DNA from: Nitrosococcus wardiae
Lineage (GTDB): Bacteria; Pseudomonadota; Gammaproteobacteria; Nitrosococcales; Nitrosococcaceae
Direction of reading: 5' to 3'
NCBI RefSeq assembly: GCF_004421105.1
Contig: NZ_CP038033.1
Coordinates: forward strand, 825,659-889,658
Length of the DNA stretch: 64,000 bases
The position numbers and the translations under genes are program-made. Every line of letters begins with the position of its first letter. Position 1 is the first letter of the stretch. The notes under the pieces were generated by a model. That model was not told the origin of the DNA. It worked only from the letters and a program-made list of their open reading frames with translations, and did no database searches. This document shows positions 8,565 through 18,803 of the stretch, piece by piece.

Positions 8565-9145
8565 GACTTTATTTCTTCCCCACGATAATGTTGAACCTGT
8601 TCCATCAACCATTCCCAAGCTTCCCATTCGCGAGGCCCTGCAGCCTTGTCAACAGCAATTTGGAGATATTTCAATTCTCTTTCAATCTTATCGAAAGGTA
8701 AGAGATGTAAGCGGCTTACCAGCACGGCGGCTTCGATAACGGCGCCTTGAGCCCGGTTAAAGCCACGAAAAGGCCTATGGTTCGCTTCGTGTACAACCCG
8801 GCAATAAAAATGAGCTCGAGGATCCCTGTCCTGCAATTGAGTCACCCGCAGTTCACTATGGGCCAAAGCCTGTACCAGGACACCCCCGTAGACATGGGTG
8901 GCCACCTGGGTAGGCCAATGGCGCCGACCCGTAACCGAGCCCGCAAATACCCGGACATCGTCTGTGTAGTTAACTACACACTCAGGATGGCGGAATAAAT
9001 TATTGTAGGTGGTAGAGGGCTTGAAAGGAGCCACGATAAAATTGCCTTTCTCTTCCCAAATGCCCATGGGTGCTGCATGAATCTGCCCGTCTTCACTTAA
9101 GGTGGTAACAATAACCTCATGGATCTTGCTCTCAAGCCTTGCCAT
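8561..9145 (-). CDS. DUF447 family protein, flavin-binding split-barrel type, function unknown
   Basis: A 194-residue protein beginning MARLESKIHEVIVTTL. The first part (IHAAPMGIW, VNYTDDVRVF) is like the FMN-binding split barrel of the archaeal/methylotroph DUF447 family. The start at 9145 is preceded by a strong GGGGAGG site inside the upstream gene end, giving a 14-base overlap. DUF447 genes commonly accompany H4MPT/methanofuran genes in methylotrophs and methanogens; a role in the same cofactor pathway is inferred from this position between mfnB and the dihydropteroate-synthase-like gene. No catalytic residues can be assigned from the sequence alone. Confidence 0.8.
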   Translation of the reverse strand: MARLESKIHEVIVTTLSEDGQIHAAPMGIWEEKGNFIVAPFKPSTTYNNLFRHPECVVNYTDDVRVFAGSVTGRRHWPTQVATHVYGGVLVQALAHSELRVTQLQDRDPRAHFYCRVVHEANHRPFRGFNRAQGAVIEAAVLVSRLHLLPFDKIERELKYLQIAVDKAAGPREWEAWEWLMEQVQHYRGEEIKS

Positions 9146-10544
9146 TGCCCTCCCCCCGCTTAGAGTTCTGCAGCGTGGTACCAGGTGGCTTTTGCTCCAA
9201 GAGATCTTCCGCCTCTCCCTCATAGGCACAACCCCAATCTAGTTCTTCATCCTGGCTGTAATGCTTACCTAATTGCCAGGCAATCTGTGCCCGTGATAGC
9301 TCCACCCCCAGATAAAAGGCATGGCCTGCATCTTCTGTCACGGCAAGATGGGGAAATAAATCAAAGGGATCTTGAGCCCTGTGAATACTATCCCGGTTAA
9401 AAATATGGATTCCTTCCTGACTGATGCGGATACGGTAACTGGGATCTTTAACTCGGGCTGCCAACTCAGCAATCTCTTCAGGAGAATCGGGGAAAGGCCG
9501 CCGCTCATGGAGACATAGCAGCCCATCATCAATATTCTGTGGCAGGGCATTGTTTTCCCGTGCCGCATACATGATACGGCGGGCAAGATCTGCCTCCCGG
9601 ACTGCGCGCCGAGCATGGGAACTCACTTCTGTGGTTAGAATCGCACTGATTCCAAGTTCAGAAATAATACCAAACAGAATGGCGTTAATCCCGGTAGTAT
9701 CGGCATCTGTTAGCTCCGTCAGATTACCTACCCCCATCAGGAGGGGCGCTTGGGGATAGCGACGACGCAGTTCATGATAACGGGCTAGGGAATCCATGAA
9801 GCCAAAATGGATAGGTTCCAAAATGGGATCAGCAAGCCAAGTACGCCCCTGTTTGTCCAGGCTTTCCATCGCCCGCTCCAAGGAAGATAAATCCCCTCGT
9901 GCAGCTGGGACTAGAATAGGAGTAGAACCTACTTCATCGGTAATATAAAGGGTTTTCTCAGTGAGGCTCAATAGATAATCTGCTCCCGCTTTTCCCGCGC
10001 GGATCAAATCCTTTGGCTCCAGGGAATCGGCACTTAAACAATATCCCTCCGCCTTAAGGGCCTGAATTGCCTCTTCTAGGTGGCCGAAGGGTTCACTTGG
10101 AAAAAAACCCAGATCGATAACATCGGCACCACAACTTCGATAGTAGGCAGCCCGGTCTAGAATACCCTGGACTGATTGCTGCGGAGCATCCACGATTTCA
10201 GCAAAGAGACATACATCGTATCGACTGAGATCGGGGGCTGGACCGCTGCGACCAAAGTAAGTAGGAAGCTCATTGAGCTCATTTGGCCCTCGCTCCACAG
10301 GCAATTCCAGTATTGCGGAGAGTTTTTCTAAATCACCGCGGCAACGGCCTGGTACCAAAATCCGGGTGGCTTCACCGGTTTCCGTCAAGCGGCGTTCGAC
10401 CATTTCTGCCGTCATTAAAGCAGCAACACTCAACCCCAGTTGCTTCACAGTGTAATCAAAATCCACCGGTTCCATACTCTTGAGGATTTTGCGCAAGCTA
10501 GGCTCAGCTAGTTTTCCAGTAAGAAAGAGGATATGTTCCCTCAC
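9132..10544 (-). CDS. Dihydropteroate synthase-like protein (H4MPT cluster, DUF6513 type)
   Basis: A 470-residue protein related to dihydropteroate synthase and found with H4MPT genes in archaea and methylotrophs (the TIGR00284 type). The middle has DHPS-like TIM-barrel strands: GADVIDLGFFPSEP, YCLSADSLEP, LLMGVGNLTELTDADTTGINAIL. The N-terminal part (residues 1-140) is a family-specific domain, and the C-terminal part (about 370-470) is extra. A role in joining the pterin to the arylamine part of H4MPT is plausible but unproven. The start is GTG at 10544. It is the first gene of a three-gene minus-strand operon with the DUF447 gene and mfnB. Confidence 0.85.
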   Translation of the reverse strand: MREHILFLTGKLAEPSLRKILKSMEPVDFDYTVKQLGLSVAALMTAEMVERRLTETGEATRILVPGRCRGDLEKLSAILELPVERGPNELNELPTYFGRSGPAPDLSRYDVCLFAEIVDAPQQSVQGILDRAAYYRSCGADVIDLGFFPSEPFGHLEEAIQALKAEGYCLSADSLEPKDLIRAGKAGADYLLSLTEKTLYITDEVGSTPILVPAARGDLSSLERAMESLDKQGRTWLADPILEPIHFGFMDSLARYHELRRRYPQAPLLMGVGNLTELTDADTTGINAILFGIISELGISAILTTEVSSHARRAVREADLARRIMYAARENNALPQNIDDGLLCLHERRPFPDSPEEIAELAARVKDPSYRIRISQEGIHIFNRDSIHRAQDPFDLFPHLAVTEDAGHAFYLGVELSRAQIAWQLGKHYSQDEELDWGCAYEGEAEDLLEQKPPGTTLQNSKRGEGNGKA

Positions 10545-10790
10545 TAGCGGATCTCTCAGAGGCTTTTCTCTATTTTAGTCATTGGGGGTACAGAACCTAG
10601 GAAATGATCTATTCAGAACTATCATCCTAAAAACAGCAATTGAAGGTGCCCAAATATACGGCGAGCCCTCTGAATGGCAAGGCATGAAGACGCCGCAGAG
10701 TCCCCCCACAGGGAGAAGCAAAACTGTCAGCGGCTAGAAAATCGGCATTCATCGTACCTTTCCTATGCAATTGGCTGAGGTTACCTTAAT

Positions 10791-11028
10791 AAGTACCTAT
10801 GAATAAAATATGAGGTGTTTTAGGAACGAACCGGTGGTGTTCCGCAAACCCGTTTTTCCTGCCTAAAAAAAGGAGTTTGATGTGCACCCTTTCTGGCGCG
10901 CCCCCTGAGGGGCCTCCTGCGGATGTCCCGATTCGCTCCCGGCGAATCGGGGCGGGGACTTCCCTGTCCCCTGGCTCCACGCCACCGGCTCGCTCCCGGA
11001 ATATTTCAAAACTTTCACTGAGGTACTT
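10791..11028 (+). mobile_element. MITE-like element, long copy
   Basis: 238 bases bounded by AAGTACCT (10791-10798) and its complement AGGTACTT (11021-11028). The inverted similarity continues inward: both ends, read inward, reach a GAGCGAGCCGGTGG-like block after about 30 bases. The same two ends occur, inverted in orientation, at 43621-43737, where about 120 internal bases are absent. No transposase is coded, so a non-autonomous element is inferred. Confidence 0.7.
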
Positions 11029-11077
11029 AGAAGTCAGTCCTACTCACATTTGGAAACTATTGCTCCACGAAGTTGCT

Positions 11078-11387
11078 GCAGGCACATTTGATTCCCACCA
11101 ACTGGAAACCAATGAACTCAGCCCATTGGTTCTTAGACAGACATTCAGACCACCCACGATGAGAATGTTTTTCCCTTGGTAGCTGCACCGTCTGTCTTTG
11201 GATAAGTCATGAAGGAACAGTGCCGCCTCGTGCCCAAGCAGTCCACCAACAAGCTAAATTGTTATATAAAAATATACGCAATCAGCTGGAGGGAAAACCA
11301 CTTCAGGAATATCACTATCGTGACTATGGCTCACTGGTATCCTTGGCAAGATACGGTACTGTGGGGAACTTGATGGGAAATATTACC
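11078..11387 (+). pseudogene. ndh: Remnant of type II NADH dehydrogenase (ndh), C-terminal part
   Basis: From 11220 the frame reads VPPRAQAVHQQAKLL, then EGKPLQEYHYRDYGSLVSL and YGTVGNLMGN, which is the characteristic C-terminal half of NDH-2 enzymes. Upstream, LETNELSPLVLRQTF (about 11100-11145) and then, one frame shifted, HDENVFPL (about 11155-11178) match the preceding NDH-2 segment. At least one frameshift and an in-frame stop near 11200 break the gene, the FAD/NADH-binding N-terminal domains are missing, and the membrane-binding C-terminus is lost. The MITE-like element lies directly upstream. Confidence 0.75.
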
Positions 11388-11438
11388 AGTTTTACTCTAA
11401 GATACTTTTCAACTAATAATCTTTGCTTATCTCTTAAA

Positions 11439-13877
<2,439 letters not shown>

Positions 13878-13880
13878 TTA

Positions 13881-14969
13881 TTATACCATTTTTTTGAGTT
13901 TTCCCAGTTCCACGTGGAACTGTTGGGCATCGGGATAGGCCTTCAATTCATTATCTAGTGTTTCTACAGTAGTAACAAAGACTTGGATCCCTAATTGGTT
14001 TAGCAACGCCAACACCCGGCTTCGATGATCTGCATCGAGTTCTGAGGTAAAATCGTCAATCAGAAAAATACAATGTTGTTCTTTAATTTTACATAATAAC
14101 TCTACCTGACCCAGCGCCAGGGAATAGCAAAACACCTTCTGCTGGCCTCTCGATAGGATATCCCTAACATCCTTCCCACCTGCATAGAATGCCACCTCTG
14201 CACGATGGGGGCCATATCGCGTGTAACCTGCCGCCCGATCATAATCCAGGGTGGCTTTCAGGATTTGTCCTAAAGTGGTAGTACGGCTCCAACCTCGCTT
14301 AAACTCCATAGTAACAGGCCTAAGTTGGTGGGCTAAGACCGCAAACAGTTGAGAGACGTTGTCTTGCAACTGAGAGAGGATAGCTTCTCGGAAAGAGGTC
14401 ACTTGCTCTCCATAAGTGGCAAGTTCCTTATCCCAGGCATCAATTTCTCGGCGCCAACTCGGCATCTGGGTTTTTAATACATGATTCCGCTGCTTAAGCG
14501 TCCGATGATAGCGCCACCATAAATCACGGAAATTAGCTTCCAAGTGAAACAGCCCCCAATCAAGCCATTGTCTACGATAGCGAGGTCCTCCATCGAGTAG
14601 GATATGGCTATAGGAGGACATATAAAGCAAGGGTAATAGGGCAGCTAGTTGGGAACGCCTCTTTACGGTGTTTCCATTAATACGGGCCCGAAAACCGGTA
14701 GAGTTGAACTCTACTCCTACGACCTGGGAAGCGTCTGTGGCTTGCTTCACTCTAGCCACAACGCGGAGCGATTTCATGTTACCCCGAACAACCGAGGCCA
14801 ATTGAGGACTACGGAAAGAACGTCCCAACCCCAGCAGATAAATAGCTTCTAAGAGGCTAGTTTTACCACTGCCATTGGCACCTGTAAAAATATTAAGGCC
14901 TTTTGCGGGATAAAACTCAATGTGCTCTAGGTTCCTGAAATTGCGTATATCGAGATGAGCAATATGCAT
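13881..14969 (-). CDS. recF: DNA replication and repair protein RecF
   Basis: A 362-residue SMC-like ATPase that helps load RecA at gaps through RecFOR. The Walker A motif GANGSGKTS is near residue 35, the signature LSRGQQK and the Walker B FLIDDFTSELD are in the C-terminal third. The start chosen is the ATG at 14969 giving MHIAHLDIRNFRNL, matching family N-termini; the frame is open upstream to 15032 but the extension has no family similarity. It follows dnaN by about 80 bases and precedes gyrB by 24. The coding sequence near its 3' end contains a parS-like palindrome. Confidence 0.96.
   Translation of the reverse strand: MHIAHLDIRNFRNLEHIEFYPAKGLNIFTGANGSGKTSLLEAIYLLGLGRSFRSPQLASVVRGNMKSLRVVARVKQATDASQVVGVEFNSTGFRARINGNTVKRRSQLAALLPLLYMSSYSHILLDGGPRYRRQWLDWGLFHLEANFRDLWWRYHRTLKQRNHVLKTQMPSWRREIDAWDKELATYGEQVTSFREAILSQLQDNVSQLFAVLAHQLRPVTMEFKRGWSRTTTLGQILKATLDYDRAAGYTRYGPHRAEVAFYAGGKDVRDILSRGQQKVFCYSLALGQVELLCKIKEQHCIFLIDDFTSELDADHRSRVLALLNQLGIQVFVTTVETLDNELKAYPDAQQFHVELGKLKKMV
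13905..13922. promoter_or_regulatory. parS: parS-like centromere site
   Basis: CAGTTCCACGTGGAACTG is a perfect 18-base palindrome. Its core GTTCCACGTGGAAC is the 14-base core of the bacterial parS family (consensus TGTTYCACGTGRAACA); only the outermost base on each side differs. It is inside recF, about 11 kb from parAB and 2.5 kb from the DnaA-box cluster, as expected for an origin-proximal ParB-binding site. Confidence 0.7.
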
Positions 14970-15049
14970 TAAACAGGCTAGAAAGGTGGCCGATGAATGA
15001 AATAAAAGGTGAGCACAGGGGCAATCAACCACTATTTTTCCAAAGTGAG

Positions 15050-16153
15050 CTACAATCTCATAGGCATCACCACATATTTGCTGCCAACCTCACCAATAGG
15101 AGTAATCAGGCAACTACTATTGGCATTAGTGAATTCTAATTTAACCTGCTCAGTATTTATAATGTTAAGAACATCAATGAGATAGGAGTTATTAAAAGCA
15201 ATTTCAAAGCTTTCTCCCTGATATTCGATCTCTAACTCTTCCTCAGCGGACTCTTGCTCCAAGTTCGTAACAGTCGCTTGAAGCTTTAAATTTGATAAAT
15301 GTAAACGTACCCCACGATATTTATCGTTAGTGAGAATATTTACCCGCCCTAAAGCCTGTTTAAATTGTTCCCGATCAGCAATAAACCGCTTCTCGCAGCC
15401 TACAGGTATTACCCGTTTATAATCAGGGAATTGCCCGTCGATCAGCTTAGTAGAAAAGGATAACCCCTGAAATTCAGCCCCCATTTGATTGGTACCAAAT
15501 TTTAATCGTACCGGTTCACTCGATTCCCCTAGCAAACGCACCAACTCCAATACCGCTTTACGAGGGATGATAGACTGGATATGCACTCCCTCTCGTCGAG
15601 GTCCTTTTTCCAAAGAAGCCACTGCAAGGCGGTGCCCATCTGTAGCGACTGCATAGATAGCTTCTTCACCAAGTTCCAATAATAAACCATTGAGATAGTA
15701 ACGGACATCTTGATGGGCCATGCAAAAGACTGTCTGGTGCAATAACTGTTTTAGCTCCGCTTGAGTCAATTCTAACTCTACCACCTCCTCAAGGCTATCA
15801 GTGCTTGGAAAGTCTTCGGCTGGAAGTGTGCCAAGCGTAAACCGGCTCTGACCAGAATGAACGTGAAATTGTCCTTTTTCATGGTGTACTTCCAGTACAG
15901 CTCGAGAAGGTAAAGCACGGCAAATATCCAAGAATTTCCTTGCTGAAACTGTGGTTTTACCTCCTTTTGGGTGGAGAACTTCAAGAGTAGTTCTTATCTC
16001 AACTTCAAGATCCGTTGCCGTCAGGGATAGCCTTGAGTCTTCAACCGATAGAAGAACGTTGAAGAGGATAGGCAGCGTATGCCGTCGCTCTACTACACCA
16101 CAAACAATGGCTAAATGTCTAACGATTTCTTCTCTCTCAATGGAAAACTGCAT
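15050..16153 (-). CDS. dnaN: DNA polymerase III beta subunit (sliding clamp)
   Basis: A 367-residue protein, the normal length for DnaN, forming the ring clamp that tethers polymerase III to DNA. The N-terminal MQFSIEREEIVRHLAIVCGVVERRHTLPIL and the C-terminal VMPMRL are family hallmarks, the latter at the ligand-binding cleft edge. The ATG at 16153 is chosen because it matches E. coli MKFTVERE; an open extension to 16195 has no family match. It follows dnaA across a 306-base gap containing the DnaA boxes, and precedes recF. Confidence 0.97.
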   Translation of the reverse strand: MQFSIEREEIVRHLAIVCGVVERRHTLPILFNVLLSVEDSRLSLTATDLEVEIRTTLEVLHPKGGKTTVSARKFLDICRALPSRAVLEVHHEKGQFHVHSGQSRFTLGTLPAEDFPSTDSLEEVVELELTQAELKQLLHQTVFCMAHQDVRYYLNGLLLELGEEAIYAVATDGHRLAVASLEKGPRREGVHIQSIIPRKAVLELVRLLGESSEPVRLKFGTNQMGAEFQGLSFSTKLIDGQFPDYKRVIPVGCEKRFIADREQFKQALGRVNILTNDKYRGVRLHLSNLKLQATVTNLEQESAEEELEIEYQGESFEIAFNNSYLIDVLNIINTEQVKLEFTNANSSCLITPIGEVGSKYVVMPMRL

Positions 16154-16255
16154 CAATTGCTTTTTCTCTCTTAAAACAAGGGGGGTAAAGGGCATCTAGT
16201 ATTGTTTGGCGATCTTCACAGTATTATCTCAGTTTCCCACAAGGCCTATTACTAT

Positions 16256-16458
16256 TATCTTTAAGAATCTATATTAATAGTGATAGTGAGTCACCCGAAA
16301 ATCTGTGGATATCTTACTTTTATTTAATTAATTCAATAGCTTGCTTTGTGGATAACCCTATGGATAAGTTGTGTATAAATAGTGGATAATTTGTGAATTG
16401 ATTCTTTTCAACAGTTTATCCACGTGTTATACACAACTTATCCACACCTTTATCCACA
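16256..16458. other. oriC: Putative chromosomal replication origin: DnaA-box cluster and AT-rich stretch
   Basis: Within the dnaN-dnaA gap are three perfect DnaA boxes: TGTGGATAA at 16347-16355 and TTATCCACA at 16438-16446 and 16450-16458. Near-matches include TATGGATAA (16360), TGTGTATAA (16370), AGTGGATAA (16381), TTATCCACG (16416) and TTATACACA (16427). Left-hand boxes point one way and right-hand boxes the other. An AT-rich tract at about 16256-16335 could be the unwinding element. Gene direction switches just to the right, between dnaA and rpmH. Confidence 0.75.
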
Positions 16459-16459
16459 C

Positions 16460-17821
16460 CTAGGTAGACAGCCTTTTCAGTAGATTTTGGTAATCTTCAG
16501 CGACTCGTCGATCACTACTCTTAAGCTCATCTATTTTACGACAGGCATGGAGAACTGTGGTGTGATCACGGCCGCCGAAGGATTTTCCAATTTCCGTTAA
16601 ACTGTGATCTGTGAGTTCTTTGGAAAGGCTCATGGCGATTTGCCGAGGTCGAGCGATCGCGCGGGAACGCCGCTTTGACGGTAAATCAGAAACCCGGATC
16701 TTGTAGTATTCGGCCACTGTTTTCTGGATATTCTCGATGGTGACTAGTTTCTCTTGTAAGGCTAGTAGGTCTTTAAGTGCTTCACGGGTCAGTTCCATCG
16801 TAATGGGGCGGCGGGTAAATCGAGAATAAGCAATCACCCGTCGTAGTGCTCCTTCCAGTTCGCGGACGTTGGAATAAATGAGGCGCCCGAGAAAAAATGC
16901 GACGTCATCCGATAGGGCAACGCTTTCGACACTGGCTTTATTCATTAAGATTGCAACCCGCGTTTCCAATTCCGGAGGTTCAACAGCAACCGTTAGTCCC
17001 CAACCAAACCGTGATTTCAACCGCTCCTCCAACCCATTAACCTCTTTCGGGAAACGGTCACAAGTCAAAATGATTTGGTGTTGGACCTCTAGTAAGGTAT
17101 TGAAAGTATAGAAAAACTCTTCCTGTGAGCGCTCTTTTCCGGCGAAAAATTGGATATCATCAATAAGTAAAACATCTACTGAGCGATAACGGCCCTTAAA
17201 TTCGTTTATGGCGTTAAGCTGTAAGGCTCTGATCATCTCGGCAACGAATTGTTCCGAGTGTAAGTAAGCCACCCGAGCGTGAGGGCTGCGGGCTCGGATA
17301 TAATTGCCTACGGCATGCATCAGATGGGTTTTGCCAAGGCCCACTCCTCCGTAAATAAATAAAGGGTTATAGGCACTTCCAGGGTTTTCTGCAACTTGAT
17401 AGGAAGCGGCGCGAGGCAACTGATTAGATTTGCCCTCAACAAAATTATCGAAGGTATAATTTTTGTTAAGTCGGGATTCGGGGATTCGATCAATGTCTCT
17501 GGATGAAGAGGTGAGAACGGCCTCTGAAGGTAGCTCAGGCACAGGAGGGGAGGCTGGTGGTTGTGGATTACAAGAACCCACCTCCAGGATTGCCTTTTCG
17601 ATGCGACCGTCACTGTAGTGGGAGAGTAACGCATTAATGCGGTTTTCAGCGCAGTCTTGTACCCAATCGACCACAAATTGGTTGGGTGCGTAAAGGCGCA
17701 GATTAGAATCTTGCTGTATTGCTTGTAAGGGGCGAATGTAGGTATTGAACTCCTGGAGGTCAAGTTCCCCTTCTAGATGATTAAGGCAGTGTTCCCAAAG
17801 CGAGAATGGCACGGATTGCAT
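16460..17821 (-). CDS. dnaA: Chromosomal replication initiator protein DnaA
   Basis: A 453-residue AAA+ ATPase that binds DnaA boxes and melts oriC. Walker [11 protein letters not shown], Walker [11 protein letters not shown], sensor [10 protein letters not shown], and the C-terminal DNA-binding signature [15 protein letters not shown] are all present. Domain I begins [25 protein letters not shown]. The start is uncertain: ATG at 17821 has AAGGAG only a base or so upstream, too close, while an in-frame TTG at 17836 has no visible ribosome site. I use the ATG. Autoregulation through the DnaA boxes just downstream of the gene or the hairpins upstream is possible but unproven. Confidence 0.97.
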   Translation of the reverse strand: MQSVPFSLWEHCLNHLEGELDLQEFNTYIRPLQAIQQDSNLRLYAPNQFVVDWVQDCAENRINALLSHYSDGRIEKAILEVGSCNPQPPASPPVPELPSEAVLTSSSRDIDRIPESRLNKNYTFDNFVEGKSNQLPRAASYQVAENPGSAYNPLFIYGGVGLGKTHLMHAVGNYIRARSPHARVAYLHSEQFVAEMIRALQLNAINEFKGRYRSVDVLLIDDIQFFAGKERSQEEFFYTFNTLLEVQHQIILTCDRFPKEVNGLEERLKSRFGWGLTVAVEPPELETRVAILMNKASVESVALSDDVAFFLGRLIYSNVRELEGALRRVIAYSRFTRRPITMELTREALKDLLALQEKLVTIENIQKTVAEYYKIRVSDLPSKRRSRAIARPRQIAMSLSKELTDHSLTEIGKSFGGRDHTTVLHACRKIDELKSSDRRVAEDYQNLLKRLST

Positions 17822-17879
17822 ACTCCTTGTAAACAATCGAGATTAGGCTAGATTGCCTAACGTTTAAGAGAGATGCGGC

Positions 17880-17931
17880 CAGAAACAAGGGCAACTTAGT
17901 GTCCTTAGCGTATTAAGGACTGAGGTTTCTG
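17880..17931. promoter_or_regulatory. Stem-loop in the dnaA-rpmH intergenic region
   Basis: Nested inverted repeats: CAGAAAC (17880-17886) pairs with GTTTCTG (17925-17931), and GTCCTTA (17901-17907) with TAAGGAC (17914-17920) around a six-base loop. A smaller one, TTAGGC-N6-GCCTAA (17843-17860), lies next to the dnaA start. On the minus strand they fall in the presumed dnaA leader or promoter. The function is not known. Confidence 0.5.
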
Positions 17932-18014
17932 CCCTGATTATTGTTACTGGGGAAATAAAAAACTTATCCCTATCGAGCCATCTTGGCAAGGAGGAATGGA
18001 TTCCTAATTCTCTC

Positions 18015-18044
18015 TTGACATCAGCCACCGCTGCCAGATAGTTT
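18015..18044 (+). promoter_or_regulatory. Candidate promoter of rpmH-rnpA
   Basis: A perfect -35 TTGACA at 18015-18020 is followed, after 18 bases, by TAGTTT, a weak -10. It is 60 bases upstream of rpmH in the right direction. Confidence 0.4.
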
Positions 18045-18104
18045 ATTAGCTTTATTTCGCACGGGTATCTAGCCAACTATGGCTGCTAAATAGGTTCAAC
18101 AAAG

Positions 18105-18239
18105 ATGAAGCGTACCTTCCAACCTAAGAACTTAAAGCGTAAACGCACACATGGGTTTCGTGCTCGGATGCGGACCCAGGGTGGGCGCGCTGTGATCAAT
18201 AGGCGCCGCGCTAAGGGGCGGAAACGCCTTAGCGCTTAA
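18105..18239 (+). CDS. rpmH: 50S ribosomal protein L34
   Basis: A 44-codon gene coding [20 protein letters not shown] followed by a very basic tail ending KRLSA, the standard bacterial L34. It is a small component of the large ribosomal subunit. It is the first gene of the plus-strand half of the origin region and is 27 bases ahead of rnpA, the usual pairing. The ATG at 18105 is the only sensible start. Confidence 0.98.
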   Translation: MKRTFQPKNLKRKRTHGFRARMRTQGGRAVINRRRAKGRKRLSA

Positions 18240-18266
18240 CGCTTAGTCCAAATAGATTGTCTCAAT

Positions 18267-18626
18267 ATGAAACAATTCGGGTTCACTCGCTCGATGCGGC
18301 TCGTGGACCCAGGCGACTTCAAGCAAGTGTTTGCGGCTGGGAAGCGGGCTAGCGGCAAAGCGTTTACTGTACTTTATCGCTCGAATAGCTTAGAACATCC
18401 TCGTCTGGGGATGGCTATTCCCCGCAAACACTTTTCCCGAGCAGTTGATAGAAATCGGATAAAGCGCCTGATTAGAGAGAGCTTCCGCCAATGGCAACGA
18501 GTATTGGGTGGGCGGGATCTGGTTGTGTTGTCGAGGCCAGGTATTAACCAGCGTTCAAATTCGGATCTGCTCCGTTGCCTAGAGAGTCAATGGATGCGCC
18601 TAATCGAGCGGCGTAATGATTCCTAA
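18267..18626 (+). CDS. rnpA: Ribonuclease P protein component
   Basis: A 119-residue basic protein that assists the RNase P RNA in removing 5' leaders from tRNA precursors. The family signature RNRIKRLIRESFR is visible at about residues 63-76 after a typical FTRSMRLVDPGDFKQVF N-terminus. It follows rpmH closely and is probably cotranscribed. Unlike many gammaproteobacteria, no yidD gene lies between it and yidC; the 177-base gap holds only a short inverted repeat (GCGATAG/CTATCGC at 18723-18750). Confidence 0.96.
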   Translation: MKQFGFTRSMRLVDPGDFKQVFAAGKRASGKAFTVLYRSNSLEHPRLGMAIPRKHFSRAVDRNRIKRLIRESFRQWQRVLGGRDLVVLSRPGINQRSNSDLLRCLESQWMRLIERRNDS

Positions 18627-18803
18627 ATCTTTTTCCTGCAACGTTATGGCTGTTCTATAGGCTGTCATAAGGCAAATAGGCTGCCAATTTTAGTCATTCT
18701 GTTTAATTCATTGAGGTTATCTGCGATAGAGGCCTAACAATTCCTATCGCTAGCATTTAGGGGATATTGCTCTCCATGCCGGAAACCCAACGGAAAAGGT
18801 GTC

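Larger units (their letters stand above)
10545..11438. other. Gene-poor region between H4MPT operon and gyrB
   Basis: About 890 bases with no intact gene. It contains a MITE-like inverted-repeat element at 10791-11028 and a decayed ndh remnant at 11078-11387. Nothing was recognised in 10545-10790 apart from the presumed promoter area of the minus-strand H4MPT operon. Confidence 0.6.

Noticed and set aside
10877-11182. Plus-strand frame of 101 codons spanning the MITE and ndh remnant
   Set aside because: It joins element sequence to a broken ndh piece by chance and is not a coherent protein.
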